A stretch of DNA of 64,000 nucleotides from positions 243,805-307,804 of the forward strand of contig NZ_JAMYJR010000021.1 of the NCBI RefSeq assembly GCF_024137025.1, written 5' to 3'. Of the stretch, positions 14,833 to 23,528 are shown piece by piece (positions within the stretch are counted from its first letter, which is position 1; every line of letters starts with the position of its first letter). Below the pieces are notes generated by a model. It did not search any database, had not been told where the DNA came from, and saw nothing but the letters and a program-made list of their open reading frames with translations. Origin of the DNA: Paractinoplanes aksuensis (GTDB taxonomy: Bacteria > Actinomycetota > Actinomycetes > Mycobacteriales > Micromonosporaceae). The position numbers and the translations under genes were made by a program.

Positions 14833-15309
14833 CTAGTCCATGCCTTTGGCACGCCTGCCCATGGCGCGGTTGATTTCCTTCTGCGCGTCCCGGTTGGCCA
14901 GGTCCTGCCGCTTGTCGTAGCTCTTCTTGCCCTTGGCCACGCCGATCTCGACCTTGGCGTACCCGTTGTTGAAGTAGACCTGCAGCGGCACGAGCGTGAC
15001 ACCGTCGTCGCGCAGCTTGTTGCGCATCTTGAGGATCTCGTCGCGGTGCAGCAGCAGCTTGCGGACCCGTCGCGGCTCGTGGTTGGTCCACGTGCCCTGG
15101 GTGTATTCGGGGATGTGGAAGCCGTGCAGGTAGATCTCGCCGTTGTGCTCGTGGCCGAACGCGTCGGTCAGCGAGGCCCGCCCGGCTCGCAGCGACTTGA
15201 CCTCGGTGCCGGTGAGCACGAGGCCCGCCTCGTACGTGTCGCTGATCGCGTAGTCGTGGTAGGCCTTGCGATTCGAGGCGACGACCTTGCGACCTTGTTC
15301 GCGTGGCAT
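14833..15309 (-). CDS. smpB: SsrA-binding protein SmpB
   Basis: A 158-residue partner of tmRNA in trans-translation, delivering tmRNA to stalled ribosomes. Family features are VVASNRKAYHDYAISDTYEA, GLVLTGTEVKSLRAGRASL, HIPEYTQGTWTNHEPRRVRK and the C-terminal GKKSYDKRQDLANRDAQKEI tail that enters the mRNA channel. It is full length with a normal start. It follows the FtsEX-M23 genes, an arrangement shared with mycobacteria. Confidence 0.97.
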   Translation of the reverse strand: MPREQGRKVVASNRKAYHDYAISDTYEAGLVLTGTEVKSLRAGRASLTDAFGHEHNGEIYLHGFHIPEYTQGTWTNHEPRRVRKLLLHRDEILKMRNKLRDDGVTLVPLQVYFNNGYAKVEIGVAKGKKSYDKRQDLANRDAQKEINRAMGRRAKGMD

Positions 15310-15362
15310 GTCGCCGGACCCCCTGTGGATGAGTGATGGAACTTCACAATGCTACTGAAGTC

Positions 15363-16613
15363 TCAACACAGACAGCGCGGCAGATAGTTCGCCGGGTCGC
15401 GCGGGGCGCCGTCGAAGCGGGTTTCGAAGTGCAGGTGGTTGCCGGTCGAGGCGCCCGTGGTGCCGACCAGGCCGATCACTTCGCCCCGGCGCACGTACTC
15501 GCCGATCCGCACCAGGATGGCCGATTGGTGGCCGTAGCAGGTCTGGAAGCCGACGCCGCTGATCCGGCCGTGGCTGAGGCAGGTGTAGTTGCCGTAGCCG
15601 CCGGCCCACCCGGCCCGGATCACCCGCCCGAACGCCGCGGCCCGGATCGGTGAGCCCCCGCCGGCGGCGATGTCCATGCCCGCGTGCAGTTGCCACACCC
15701 GGTAGTACGGGTCGTAGCGCTCGCCGTAGTCGCTCGACTTCCAGCCCGTGACCGGCATGAGCAGCCGCCCGCCGCCGTACTTGGCATCCCCCGACTTGAT
15801 CGAGTAACCGCGCAGCGCGGCCTCGATCCGCGCCTCCTCGGCCTTGGCCGCCTCGTAGCGGGCCAGCACCACCGAGCGCTGGGCGTTGGCCACCTTGAGC
15901 GCGGCGTAGCGGGTCTGGGTGAGCTTCTCGAGGGCCAGGCGGGCCCGTTCGGCGGCGGCCTGCGCGGCGCGGGCGGCGGTCAGGCGGTCGCGGGCCTCGG
16001 TCTCGGCCTGTTCGGCGGCGCGCTTGGCCAAACCCGCCCGATCTTGTTCGGTACGGGCGTCGCGCCGGGCCACCACCAGCGTGTCCACGTCCTCCTGCTG
16101 CCGGTGCATGATCTGTTCGACGATGCTGAGCCGGGCCATCATGTCGGCCGGGCCGGTCGCGTCGACCAGGACGTTGAGCCGCGCGAAGTTGCTGCCCATG
16201 TAGCTGGCGGTGGCGATCTCGTCGACCCGTTCCCGGGCGTCGTCGACCCGCTCCCGGGCCTCGACGAAACGACCCGCGACCTTCTGGTAGTCCTGTCGGG
16301 CCGTGGCCGCCTTGCGCCCGGCCGACTTGGCCGCGGCGAGGGCGGCGGCCACCGTGCCGCGCGAGGTGGCGACCTTCTTCTGGGCCGCGGGCATCGCGGC
16401 GGTCGCGGTCTCGAGCTTGCGGGCGGCGGTGCGGGCCAGGTCGGTGGCGTGTTCCAGAACGGCCTCGGCCCGCTGGACGGCCTTGCCGGCGCGGTCGGCG
16501 TCGTTGCCGGGGGCGGCCTGGGCAGGGTGCGGCGCGAGCAGCAACAGACCCGCGAAAAGTGCTGGAAGCTCATATTTCCGGCGATGTCGACGTTTGGACC
16601 ACACGAAGAGCAC
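15363..16613 (-). CDS. M23 peptidoglycan endopeptidase with coiled coil (FtsEX partner)
   Basis: A 416-residue secreted protein. A basic start and hydrophobic segment ending in AxA (HPAQAAPG) form a signal peptide. Residues ~40-270 are Ala/Glu/Arg-rich coiled coil. Residues ~295-410 are the LytM/M23 domain with zinc motifs LHAGMD (HxxxD) and HLHFE (HxH). EnvC and RipC proteins of this design are activated by FtsEX to cut peptidoglycan at the septum. Location directly after ftsX supports that role. GTG 16613 is used. GTG 16604, preceded by TACGGT seven bases upstream, is an alternative leaderless start. Confidence 0.9.
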   Translation of the reverse strand: MLFVWSKRRHRRKYELPALFAGLLLLAPHPAQAAPGNDADRAGKAVQRAEAVLEHATDLARTAARKLETATAAMPAAQKKVATSRGTVAAALAAAKSAGRKAATARQDYQKVAGRFVEARERVDDARERVDEIATASYMGSNFARLNVLVDATGPADMMARLSIVEQIMHRQQEDVDTLVVARRDARTEQDRAGLAKRAAEQAETEARDRLTAARAAQAAAERARLALEKLTQTRYAALKVANAQRSVVLARYEAAKAEEARIEAALRGYSIKSGDAKYGGGRLLMPVTGWKSSDYGERYDPYYRVWQLHAGMDIAAGGGSPIRAAAFGRVIRAGWAGGYGNYTCLSHGRISGVGFQTCYGHQSAILVRIGEYVRRGEVIGLVGTTGASTGNHLHFETRFDGAPRDPANYLPRCLC

Positions 16614-16655
16614 CGTAACCCCAGCTTCGGCGTCTTACCTCCTAAAACGCCCAAC

Positions 16656-16687
16656 GGCCGCGTCCCCATGATCGTGGAGGCGCGGCC
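16656..16687 (-). terminator. Possible terminator between ftsX and the M23 gene
   Basis: GGCCGCGTCC and AGGCGCGGCC form an imperfect 10-bp stem in the 143-base gap. No clear T run follows, so it may be an attenuator or mere GC-rich symmetry. Confidence 0.35.
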
Positions 16688-16756
16688 ATCAGATTGGCGT
16701 CAGCTCGAGTTTTGGCGGCGGGCGGGGAGGTCGGACGGGGATTCAGCTGAGGGGCG

Positions 16757-17632
16757 TCAGACCTTCAGGTAGAAGCGGAGCGTGATCCACGCCGTGGCCG
16801 CACTGACCAGGGCGCCGACGCCGGCCAGCAGCGGCAGCATGAGCCACACGTTGCCGTTGTCGATGGGCGTCAGGATGTTCGTGAGCGCCTGCAACTTCGT
16901 GTCCAGGAGCACGATCTTGCTCACGAACAGGAAGATGAAGCCCAGGACGGCGCCGATGATGCCGGCCACCACCGCCTCGAGCACGAACGGGGCCTGGATG
17001 AACCAGTTCGACGCGCCCACCAGCTTCATGACCGCGACCTCGCGGCGCTTGCTGTAGGCGGCGACCTGGATGGTGTTTCCCACGAGGAGCAGCGCGGCCA
17101 ACGCCATCACCCCCGCGACCACAAGTGCCCCGACCTGGATGGCGTTGAAGATGTTGAACACCTTGTCGAGCAACGCGCGCTGGTCGATGATGTCCTGAAT
17201 GCCCTGCATCCCGGTCATCTGGTCGGTGAACGTCTTGTAGGTCTCCGGGTCCTTCAGCTTGACCCGGAACGACTCGGGCAGGCTGTTGGGGCCGACCGAC
17301 TTGACGAACTCCGGCGAGTCCTTCCAGAGCTGCTGGAACCGCTCGAGGGCCTGTTCACGAGTCTCGTAGGTCTTCTGGGCGACCAGCGGGTTGGCGTTGA
17401 TGGCGGAGTCGATCGCCGAGCGCTGGGCGTCGGTGACGTCCGCACGCAGGAAGATCGAGACCTCGATCTCGCCGTAGTAGAAGTTCTTCATCTGGTCGAC
17501 CTGCATGTAGAGCAGCACACTCGCGCCCAGCATGGTCAGCGAGACCGCCATGGTGATGATCATGGCGACCGTCATGGTGACGTTGCGCCACAGGCCCACC
17601 AGGACCTCGTTGAGGACGTACTTCAAGCGCAT
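16757..17632 (-). CDS. ftsX: Cell-division protein FtsX
   Basis: A 291-residue membrane subunit of the FtsEX complex. N-terminal MRLKYVLNEVLVGLWRNVTM leads into transmembrane helix 1 (residues ~20-43). The extracellular domain (~45-165) would contact the M23 hydrolase. Three further helices lie at ~170-195, ~215-240 and ~265-288, with the conserved KRREVAVMKLVGASNWFI segment between helices 2 and 3. It works with FtsE, encoded 60 bases upstream. All expected parts are present. Confidence 0.96.
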   Translation of the reverse strand: MRLKYVLNEVLVGLWRNVTMTVAMIITMAVSLTMLGASVLLYMQVDQMKNFYYGEIEVSIFLRADVTDAQRSAIDSAINANPLVAQKTYETREQALERFQQLWKDSPEFVKSVGPNSLPESFRVKLKDPETYKTFTDQMTGMQGIQDIIDQRALLDKVFNIFNAIQVGALVVAGVMALAALLLVGNTIQVAAYSKRREVAVMKLVGASNWFIQAPFVLEAVVAGIIGAVLGFIFLFVSKIVLLDTKLQALTNILTPIDNGNVWLMLPLLAGVGALVSAATAWITLRFYLKV

Positions 17633-17692
17633 CGGGGGGTTCCTTCCGGGACTCCGCGCATTACTTCTTCAGGGGGAAACGGGCGGCGGAGC

Positions 17693-18373
17693 TCAGCCGT
17701 AGACGCCGCGAGCCTGGTCGCGAACGATACGGCCGCTTTCGATCTCGATGACCCGGCGACGCATCTGGTTGACGATGTTGGAGTCGTGCGTGACCATCAC
17801 GACCGTCGTGCCCGTCCGGTTGATCCGGTCGAGCAGTCGCATGATCTCGATGGAGGTGTCGGGGTCGAGGTTTCCGGTGGGCTCGTCGGCGAGCAGGATG
17901 AGCGGACGGTTCACGAACGCCCGGGCGACCGCGACACGCTGCTGCTCACCACCGGAGAGCTCGTGGGGGTAGCGGTGTTCCTTGCCACCGAGACCGACCA
18001 GTTCGAGAACCTCGGGCACGACCCGCCGGGACACGGCCTTGGTCTTGCCGATGACCTCCAGGGCGAAGGCCACGTTCTCGTACGCGGTGCGGTTGGGCAG
18101 CAGACGGAAGTCCTGGAACACGCAACCGATGGAACGACGGAAGTGGGGGATCTTCCACGACCGGATCGAGGTCACGTCCTTGGCGTTCACCATGACTTTG
18201 CCCTGGGTCGGGGCGACCTCATGCAGCAGAAGCTTGATGATCGTCGACTTGCCGGAACCGGAGGGGCCGATGAAGAAGACGAACTCACCCTTCTCGATAC
18301 CGACGCTGACATCGTCCAGCGACGGCCGAGACGCCTTGGGGTACGTCTTCGTCACGTTCTCGAGCTGAATCAC
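17693..18373 (-). CDS. ftsE: Cell-division ATP-binding protein FtsE
   Basis: A 226-residue ABC ATPase. Walker A is GPSGSGKST, the signature is LSGGEQQRVAVARA and Walker B is ILLADEPTGNLD, followed by the switch His in VMVTHDSNIV. GTG 18373 starts at IQLENVTKTYPKASRP, the normal family N-terminus. A TAGACT -10 box lies only eight bases upstream, so the mRNA is probably leaderless. A longer TTG start at 18409 would lie inside the -35 box. It heads the ftsE-ftsX operon. Confidence 0.96.
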   Translation of the reverse strand: MIQLENVTKTYPKASRPSLDDVSVGIEKGEFVFFIGPSGSGKSTIIKLLLHEVAPTQGKVMVNAKDVTSIRSWKIPHFRRSIGCVFQDFRLLPNRTAYENVAFALEVIGKTKAVSRRVVPEVLELVGLGGKEHRYPHELSGGEQQRVAVARAFVNRPLILLADEPTGNLDPDTSIEIMRLLDRINRTGTTVVMVTHDSNIVNQMRRRVIEIESGRIVRDQARGVYG

Positions 18374-18381
18374 GGGAAGGC

Positions 18382-18409
18382 AGTCTACGCGGTGTAACGA
18401 AAACGCCAA
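18382..18409 (-). promoter_or_regulatory. ftsE promoter, probable leaderless start
   Basis: On the minus strand TTGGCG (18404-18409) and TAGACT (18382-18387) are 16 bases apart. Transcription would begin at or within a base or two of GTG 18373. No ribosome site precedes the GTG. Confidence 0.6.
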
Positions 18410-18462
18410 GTCCGCCGGGTCCGCGAATCTGCACCACCGGTAAAGAAAATCTCGGCCGTACG

Positions 18463-18494
18463 GACGGCGCCTGACCGAACGTTCAGGCGCCGTC
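18463..18494 (-). terminator. Terminator hairpin downstream of prfB
   Basis: GACGGCGCCTGA (18463-18474) and TCAGGCGCCGTC (18483-18494) form a perfect 12-bp stem with an 8-base loop. It begins 33 bases after the prfB stop and lies before the ftsE promoter, insulating the two genes. Confidence 0.7.
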
Positions 18495-18527
18495 GCCGTC
18501 CGTGCCGCTCCGGTCGCGGAGCGGGTC

Positions 18528-19649
18528 TCAGCCGGCCTTCTCGGTCTGCTTGCGCCAGCGGATGCCGGCCTCGATGAACTCGTCGATGTCGCCGTCGAAG
18601 ACCGAGGACGGGTTGCCCGTCTCCTGCTCAGTGCGCAGATCCTTGACCATTTGGTAGGGGTGCAGAACGTACGAGCGCATCTGGTCGCCCCAGGAACCGG
18701 TGGTGTCCTGCTTGAGGCCGGCCAGCTTGGCCTCCTCTTCCTGGCGCTTGCGCTCGAGCAGGCGCGCCTGGAGCACGCGCATGGCCGAGGCCTTGTTCTG
18801 AAGCTGCGATTTCTCGTTCTGACATGTCACGACGATGCCGGTCGGAATGTGCGTGAGGCGCACAGCGGAGTCGGTGGTGTTAACGCTCTGTCCACCAGGA
18901 CCCGACGAACGGTAGACGTCGACCCGCAACTCGTTCTCGGGGATCTCGATGTGGTCGGTCTGCTCGACCACCGGCATCACCTCGACGCTGGCGAAGCTGG
19001 TCTGGCGCCGGCCCTGGTTGTCGAACGGGCTGATGCGCACGAGGCGGTGGGTGCCCGACTCGACACTGAGGGTGCCGAAGGCGTACGGGACCTTGACCGC
19101 GAAGGTGGCCGACTTGAGCCCGGCCTCTTCCGCGTACGAGGTGTCGTAGACCTCGGTCGGATAGCCGTGGCGCTCGGCCCAGCGCAGGTACATGCGCATC
19201 AGCGTCTCGGCGAAGTCGGCCGCGTCGACGCCGCCGGCGCCGGCCCGGATCGCCACCAGCGCCTCGCGGGAGTCGTACTCGCCGGAGAGCAGGGTGCGGA
19301 CCTCGAGCTCCTCGACGGCCTTGGCCAGCGCGACGAGCTCGTCGCCGACCTCGCCGACCGAGGCCTGGTCACCCTCGGCCTCGGCCATTTCGAGCAGGAG
19401 GCCGGCGTCGTCGAGCCGCGAGCGCAGTCGCTCGATGCGGTCGATGTCACCGGAGATGTAGGAGAGGCGGCTGTTGACCTCTTGGGCGCGCGCCTGGTCG
19501 TCCCACAGGTCGGGCGCGGACGCCTGCTCTTCGAGATCGGCCTTGTCCCGGCGCAGCTTGTCGACGTCCAGGACGTTCTCGATATTGCGCAGGGTGGCGT
19601 CGAGGGTCTTGAGTTGCTCGGGATAGTCGGCAGCGGTCACAACACTCAA
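18528..19649 (-). CDS. prfB: Peptide chain release factor 2
   Basis: A 373-residue class I release factor that recognises UGA and UAA. The anticodon-like tripeptide SPF is in RISPFDNQGRRQTSF. The catalytic GGQ is in SSGPGGQSVNTTDSAVRLTH. It is full length and uninterrupted, so the programmed +1 frameshift found in many RF2 genes is absent here. It lies upstream of ftsEX as in mycobacteria. Confidence 0.97.
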   Translation of the reverse strand: MSVVTAADYPEQLKTLDATLRNIENVLDVDKLRRDKADLEEQASAPDLWDDQARAQEVNSRLSYISGDIDRIERLRSRLDDAGLLLEMAEAEGDQASVGEVGDELVALAKAVEELEVRTLLSGEYDSREALVAIRAGAGGVDAADFAETLMRMYLRWAERHGYPTEVYDTSYAEEAGLKSATFAVKVPYAFGTLSVESGTHRLVRISPFDNQGRRQTSFASVEVMPVVEQTDHIEIPENELRVDVYRSSGPGGQSVNTTDSAVRLTHIPTGIVVTCQNEKSQLQNKASAMRVLQARLLERKRQEEEAKLAGLKQDTTGSWGDQMRSYVLHPYQMVKDLRTEQETGNPSSVFDGDIDEFIEAGIRWRKQTEKAG

Positions 19650-19695
19650 GACTACGCCGCCCCGGCCGGGTGGGGCCGGGGCGGGCGCACGTCCG

Positions 19696-20211
19696 TCAGC
19701 TCGTCGGAGCGACCTTGAGCCAGCTCAGTGCGGCCTTGTGATAGGCGACGGCGAACTCGAGGGCCGCGGCGCCGTACTGGTCGCCCGCCTTCTTCGCTTC
19801 CTTCGCCTGCTCCTTGGCCATCGCCATGGCCTCGGAGTGATACTCACTGGCCCCTGTGTAGAGGGTTTGCAGCTGACTGCCGCTGTGCTGATCGCCGAAG
19901 GCGACCCGCAGCGCGACCGGGTTGCGCAAGGCGTCCCGGCCCGGGGCCTCGGCTAGCCACCGGCTGAAGGCTCGCTTGCCGGCGGCGGTGATGGCGTAGG
20001 GCTGGCTGGATCTGGGGCCGGGCTTGCCGAGACGGACGTAGCCCATTTCGGCGAGAACCGGCAATTCGCGGTAGACCTGGCTCCGCGTCATCGACCAGTA
20101 TGGCCCGAGGCGGCGTTCGGCAGCCGCCATTAGCTGACCGCCGGTCATCGGCCCCTCGTGGAGCAGGCCGAGCAGAGCGGCAGCCGTGGGATTGATTTGA
20201 GAGTCGGGCAT
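19696..20211 (-). CDS. PadR-family transcriptional regulator
   Basis: A 171-residue protein from ATG 20211. The winged helix spans residues ~8-85 (TAAALLGLLHEGPMTGGQLM, SMTRSQVYRELPVLAEMGYV, then wing RSSQPYAITAAGKRAF). It is followed by a helical C-terminal dimerisation domain rich in Ala/Lys (MAMAKEQAKEAKKAGDQYGA). PadR proteins repress adjacent detoxification or transport genes. No obvious target is seen here, although a membrane-protein gene is divergent 334 bases away. Confidence 0.88.
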   Translation of the reverse strand: MPDSQINPTAAALLGLLHEGPMTGGQLMAAAERRLGPYWSMTRSQVYRELPVLAEMGYVRLGKPGPRSSQPYAITAAGKRAFSRWLAEAPGRDALRNPVALRVAFGDQHSGSQLQTLYTGASEYHSEAMAMAKEQAKEAKKAGDQYGAAALEFAVAYHKAALSWLKVAPTS

Positions 20212-20545
20212 GCCTTCTAAGCTGCCACTTTGTCGCGCTGACGTCCAGGATTTCGCCCGATCCGTCCAGTTTGCGTCTCCACAAGCGACTGTCCCGCACA
20301 GACTGTCCGACCACGAGGGTCGAGACGGCGCGTTCTGCCGAAAATCCCGGGCCTGACCAGCTAAAATGGCTCTAGCCAAACGGTCAGACGGCGATGCCGG
20401 GCATCAACCCCCCGAAAACCGGACAGATCACAAGTCGGAAACGGCAACGTTCCCCTTAATTCCGACAATCGACTCCGTTTTGGCCCGCCCGGTGCCCTGT
20501 GGACGGCCGTCCGGCCCCGCAGGAACGCCGCGTACCCTGAGCCGC
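20212..20545. other. Divergent spacer between padR-type gene and membrane-protein gene
   Basis: No gene is supported. TGGC-TCTA-GCCA at 20367-20378 is a small symmetrical element that could be an operator. It is not a recognisable PadR box. Confidence 0.35.
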
Positions 20546-21487
20546 ATGACAGAGCAGGAGGTCGCACCGGCCCCGCAACCGGCGGCCGCCGCCCCGTCCC
20601 ACGGGCTCGTGCTGGCGGGCGTCACGCTGGTGTGGATGGCCGCCATGTTGTGGTCGGCCCGCGCAACCATCACCGGCCGGGTCGACGTCGAGATGGAGGT
20701 CACCTCCACTGCGTACGCACTGCCCGGCGCCATCTCGGCCAGCCTCGTCACCGGGTCCACGGTGGCGCTGGCGATCCTCGGCCTGCTGAGCCGCCGCCGC
20801 GAACTCGGCGCGAGCACCCGGTTCGCCGTCGCCACGGGCAGCGGCCTGCTCATCGGCGTGCTGGGCGCGCTGACCATCGTCACGATCAACACCGAGGGCT
20901 GGCTGTACGCAGTGGTCGGCGGCACGGTGGCGGCCGCGGCGACCATCGGCGGCGCACTGGCCGGCTTCCGCATCCCGCGCGTGGTGACCGTGGTCGGCTG
21001 GGCCTCGGTGGCCGTCTTCCTCGTCGGCCTGGTGCTCAACCTGTTCCAGGGCCCCCTGCTCGACGCCTTCAGCTCCAGTGAGGCCCAGTCCCGGGCTGAC
21101 GCGTCGCAGTGGCTCGCGTACGGCCAGGGGTTCCTCAGTGGCCTCGCGGCCGGCCTGGTCGCCTATTTCGGGCTGCGCCGGGCCCGTCGCCGCTCGGGCG
21201 GGCTGGACGTGCCGTGGCCGCTCTACGGCCTGGCCGGGGCCGGCGCCGGGCTGCTGCTCGTGATCGCCGAGATCCTGGCCCGCACGGCCGGCAGCCGCGT
21301 GCTCGACCTGGCCGGTAAGGTCAGCGAGCTGGAACTCGTGGTGCAGCAGATGCTCAGCGGGGCCCGCCTCAACAGCGCCCTGATCGTCCTGTTCGTCGGC
21401 GCGATCACGGCCACAGTGGCCGTGGGCCGCACCATCGCCCCGGTGGCCGACGAGGAGGAAGAGGAAACTCCCGCCTCGACGGCCTAG
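20546..21487 (+). CDS. Polytopic membrane protein of unknown function
   Basis: A 313-residue protein with about eight hydrophobic helices starting at residue ~20 (LVLAGVTLVWMAAMLW). It ends in an acidic cytoplasmic tail (ADEEEEETPAS). ATG 20546 begins MTEQEVAPAPQPAAAAPSHG. No transporter signature is visible. Its last four bases overlap the convergent neighbour. Function is not inferred. Confidence 0.75.
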   Translation: MTEQEVAPAPQPAAAAPSHGLVLAGVTLVWMAAMLWSARATITGRVDVEMEVTSTAYALPGAISASLVTGSTVALAILGLLSRRRELGASTRFAVATGSGLLIGVLGALTIVTINTEGWLYAVVGGTVAAAATIGGALAGFRIPRVVTVVGWASVAVFLVGLVLNLFQGPLLDAFSSSEAQSRADASQWLAYGQGFLSGLAAGLVAYFGLRRARRRSGGLDVPWPLYGLAGAGAGLLLVIAEILARTAGSRVLDLAGKVSELELVVQQMLSGARLNSALIVLFVGAITATVAVGRTIAPVADEEEEETPASTA

Positions 21488-21993
21488 AGGAGCTCGTCCA
21501 GCTCCGACACGGCGTACCACTCGAGCTCGTGGTCCTCGGCGCTGTCGACGGTGAACTGGGCGTCCGGGTCACCCGCGGCCGCCTCGTCGACCACCTCGGC
21601 CGCCGCCGCCACCGCGTCGGCCGCGTCGGCGCTGTCGACGTGGATGGCCGCGACCTCTTTGAGCGACACCGGCTGCGGCAGCCGCACGGTGCTCGACCCG
21701 AGCTCGACGTCCTCGCGCACCAGCGCCGTGGACGGCACGTCGGCCGAGATGACGACCCGGCGGCGCGGCGCCCGCGGGTCGAGCCGCAGCAGGTGCAGCG
21801 CGCCCTGGGCGGCCCGGGTGAAGGCGACGTACTCGAGCTCCTCCTCGTCGCCCTCGGCGTACCACTCGCGGAGCGCGGGCGTCACGGCGTGCGCCTCCAG
21901 CGGGCCGGAACCCAGGCGGCCGTCGGCCCGCAGGGCCGTGAGCATCGGCACGGTGGCCGGCACGTAGACCCGGACCAGCTCGGTGATCGGCAC
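21484..21993 (-). CDS. DUF6912-like hypothetical protein
   Basis: A 169-residue soluble acidic protein from GTG 21993, just after GGAGGAG. The N-terminus PITELVRVYVPATVPMLTAL and the segment EEELEYVAFTRAAQGALHLL are conserved-looking stretches seen in a widespread actinobacterial family of unknown role. The middle PRRRVVISADVPS and the C-terminal HELEWYAVSELDELL complete it. No catalytic pattern is evident. The family assignment is from memory of similar proteins and is tentative. Confidence 0.65.
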   Translation of the reverse strand: MPITELVRVYVPATVPMLTALRADGRLGSGPLEAHAVTPALREWYAEGDEEELEYVAFTRAAQGALHLLRLDPRAPRRRVVISADVPSTALVREDVELGSSTVRLPQPVSLKEVAAIHVDSADAADAVAAAAEVVDEAAAGDPDAQFTVDSAEDHELEWYAVSELDELL

Positions 21994-22090
21994 GTCTCCT
22001 CCAGCGGTTGGACCGTCCCCGTAGTACACCGTCGCCGCGGCGCGGGGAAGAACCATTCCACCAGTCGTGCCCGGATCGTGGCCCGCCGGG

Positions 22091-22540
22091 TCAGCAGCCG
22101 CAGGCGTCGGCCACGGGTGCGGTGCGCGGGTCGGCCGGGGCGCTGACGTCGCCGGCCGGGGTGCGCAGCGGGAAACCCTCGCGGATCCAGTACTCGACGC
22201 CGCCGATCATCTCCTTGACCGGGTAGCCGGCCTCGGCCAGGGCCAGGGCCGCCCGCGTGGCGCCGTTGCAGCCGGGACCCCAGCAGTAGGTCACGACGGG
22301 GACTCCGGGCTCGAGCAGCTCGGGGGCCCGGGCTGGGATCCGAGCGGTGGGCAGATGGACAGCGCCGGGGATGTGGCCCTGGGCCCAGGCCGCGTCCGAG
22401 CGGGAGTCGATCAGGACAAAACCGGGCCGGCCGGACGACAGCGCCGCCCGCACGTCGGCGACATCGGTCTGGAAGGCGAGGCGGGCCGAGAAGAACGCGG
22501 CGGCGGCCCGGGTGTCCGGGCCCACAGGGGTGATCGTCAT
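22091..22540 (-). CDS. Rhodanese-domain protein
   Basis: A 149-residue single rhodanese domain. It has VLIDSRSDAAWAQGHIPGAV (CH2A-like) and the active-site loop in VVTYCWGPGCNGATRAA, with Cys as likely nucleophile, followed by VKEMIGGVEYWIREGFPL. Such domains move sulfane sulfur or bind thiols. ATG 22540 is chosen because the family starts there. It is divergent from the Lrp-type regulator, which may control it. Confidence 0.88.
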   Translation of the reverse strand: MTITPVGPDTRAAAAFFSARLAFQTDVADVRAALSSGRPGFVLIDSRSDAAWAQGHIPGAVHLPTARIPARAPELLEPGVPVVTYCWGPGCNGATRAALALAEAGYPVKEMIGGVEYWIREGFPLRTPAGDVSAPADPRTAPVADACGC

Positions 22541-22634
22541 GACACACCACGCTAGGTGCGACAACGCAGCCGTTACATGGTCGTTCCCCGGCGCATCTGG
22601 TGCACGGCCGGGGAAACGCGTTTACTTGGCCGCC

Positions 22635-23090
22635 ATGACCACGGATATCGCGCTGGACCGCACGGACTGGCGGCTGCTGACCGAGCTGCAGAAGGACGGC
22701 CGCTCGCCGTTCGCCGAACTCGCCCGCGCCGTCGCGATGTCGCCCAGCGCCGTCGCCGAGCGCATCCGCCGGCTCGAGGAGGCGGGCGTGATCGCCGGCT
22801 ACCGGGCCCGCCTCGACCCGGAACGGGTCGGGTTGCAGGTGATGGCGTTCGTGCGGCTGCGGTACCCGACGGGCAACTACCGGCCGTTCCACGCCCTGCT
22901 CGACAGCACGCCCGAGATCGTCGAGGCCCACCACGTGACCGGCGAGGACTGTTTCGTGCTGAAGGTGCTGGCCCGCTCGATGCGCCACCTCGAGGAGGTC
23001 ACCGGGCGCATCGCCGGGCTGGGCGCGGTCACCACCAGCGTCGTCTATTCGAGCCCGCTGACCGGACGGGCCATCTCGGCCCCCGAGTGA
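22635..23090 (+). CDS. Lrp/AsnC-family transcriptional regulator
   Basis: A 151-residue regulator. Residues 1-60 hold the helix-turn-helix (LDRTDWRLLTELQKDGRSPF, ELARAVAMSPSAVAERIRRL). Residues ~65-150 form the RAM-type ligand and oligomerisation domain (HHVTGEDCFVLKVLA). It lies divergent from the rhodanese gene across 94 bases, a usual arrangement for local control. The effector amino acid is unknown. Confidence 0.93.
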   Translation: MTTDIALDRTDWRLLTELQKDGRSPFAELARAVAMSPSAVAERIRRLEEAGVIAGYRARLDPERVGLQVMAFVRLRYPTGNYRPFHALLDSTPEIVEAHHVTGEDCFVLKVLARSMRHLEEVTGRIAGLGAVTTSVVYSSPLTGRAISAPE

Positions 23091-23146
23091 CGCCGTCGCC
23101 GCCGATCGGTGGCAAACTGAAGCACTCCGAGCCTACGGGAGGTGTC

Positions 23147-23377
23147 ATGGCGGAACCGCGCTTCCTGCCCCTGCCCGACGTGGCCACCGAACTCAACGTC
23201 TCGGAGTCGCAGGTCTACCACATGGTCCGCAGCGGTGAGCTGCCCGCGATCAAGATCGGCGGCCGCGGCCAGTGGCGGGTCGAGCGGGTCCGTCTCGAGC
23301 AGTACATCGAGCAGAAGTACGCCGAGACCGCGGCCTGGGTGGCCGAGAATCCGCTCGTCACGCCCGACCACGAGTAG
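23147..23377 (+). CDS. Excisionase-type HTH protein (BldC-like)
   Basis: A 76-residue MerR-like winged helix protein: FLPLPDVATELNVSESQVYH, MVRSGELPAIKIGGRGQWRV, ERVRLEQYIEQKY. This pattern is that of small excisionase-family DNA-binding proteins widespread in actinomycetes, of which BldC is the best-known relative. GGGAGG precedes ATG 23147 by four bases. It is monocistronic by appearance. Confidence 0.9.
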   Translation: MAEPRFLPLPDVATELNVSESQVYHMVRSGELPAIKIGGRGQWRVERVRLEQYIEQKYAETAAWVAENPLVTPDHE

Positions 23378-23528
23378 GACCGCGCTGCCGGCCGCGCGAT
23401 TTGTCCGTCTTCTCGCCTGACTCAGTTGGATCACGTCGCCCGTTGACGCTCGCTTTCGTCACCGGAAAACTGGCTGTCACAAGCAAACGAAAGCAAACGC
23501 AAGGTCAACCGGATGAGGTGGTGCCGTG

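Noticed and set aside
18528..19649. Programmed +1 frameshift in prfB
   Set aside because: The RF2 frame is continuous from start to stop, and no in-frame UGA is present near codon 25.
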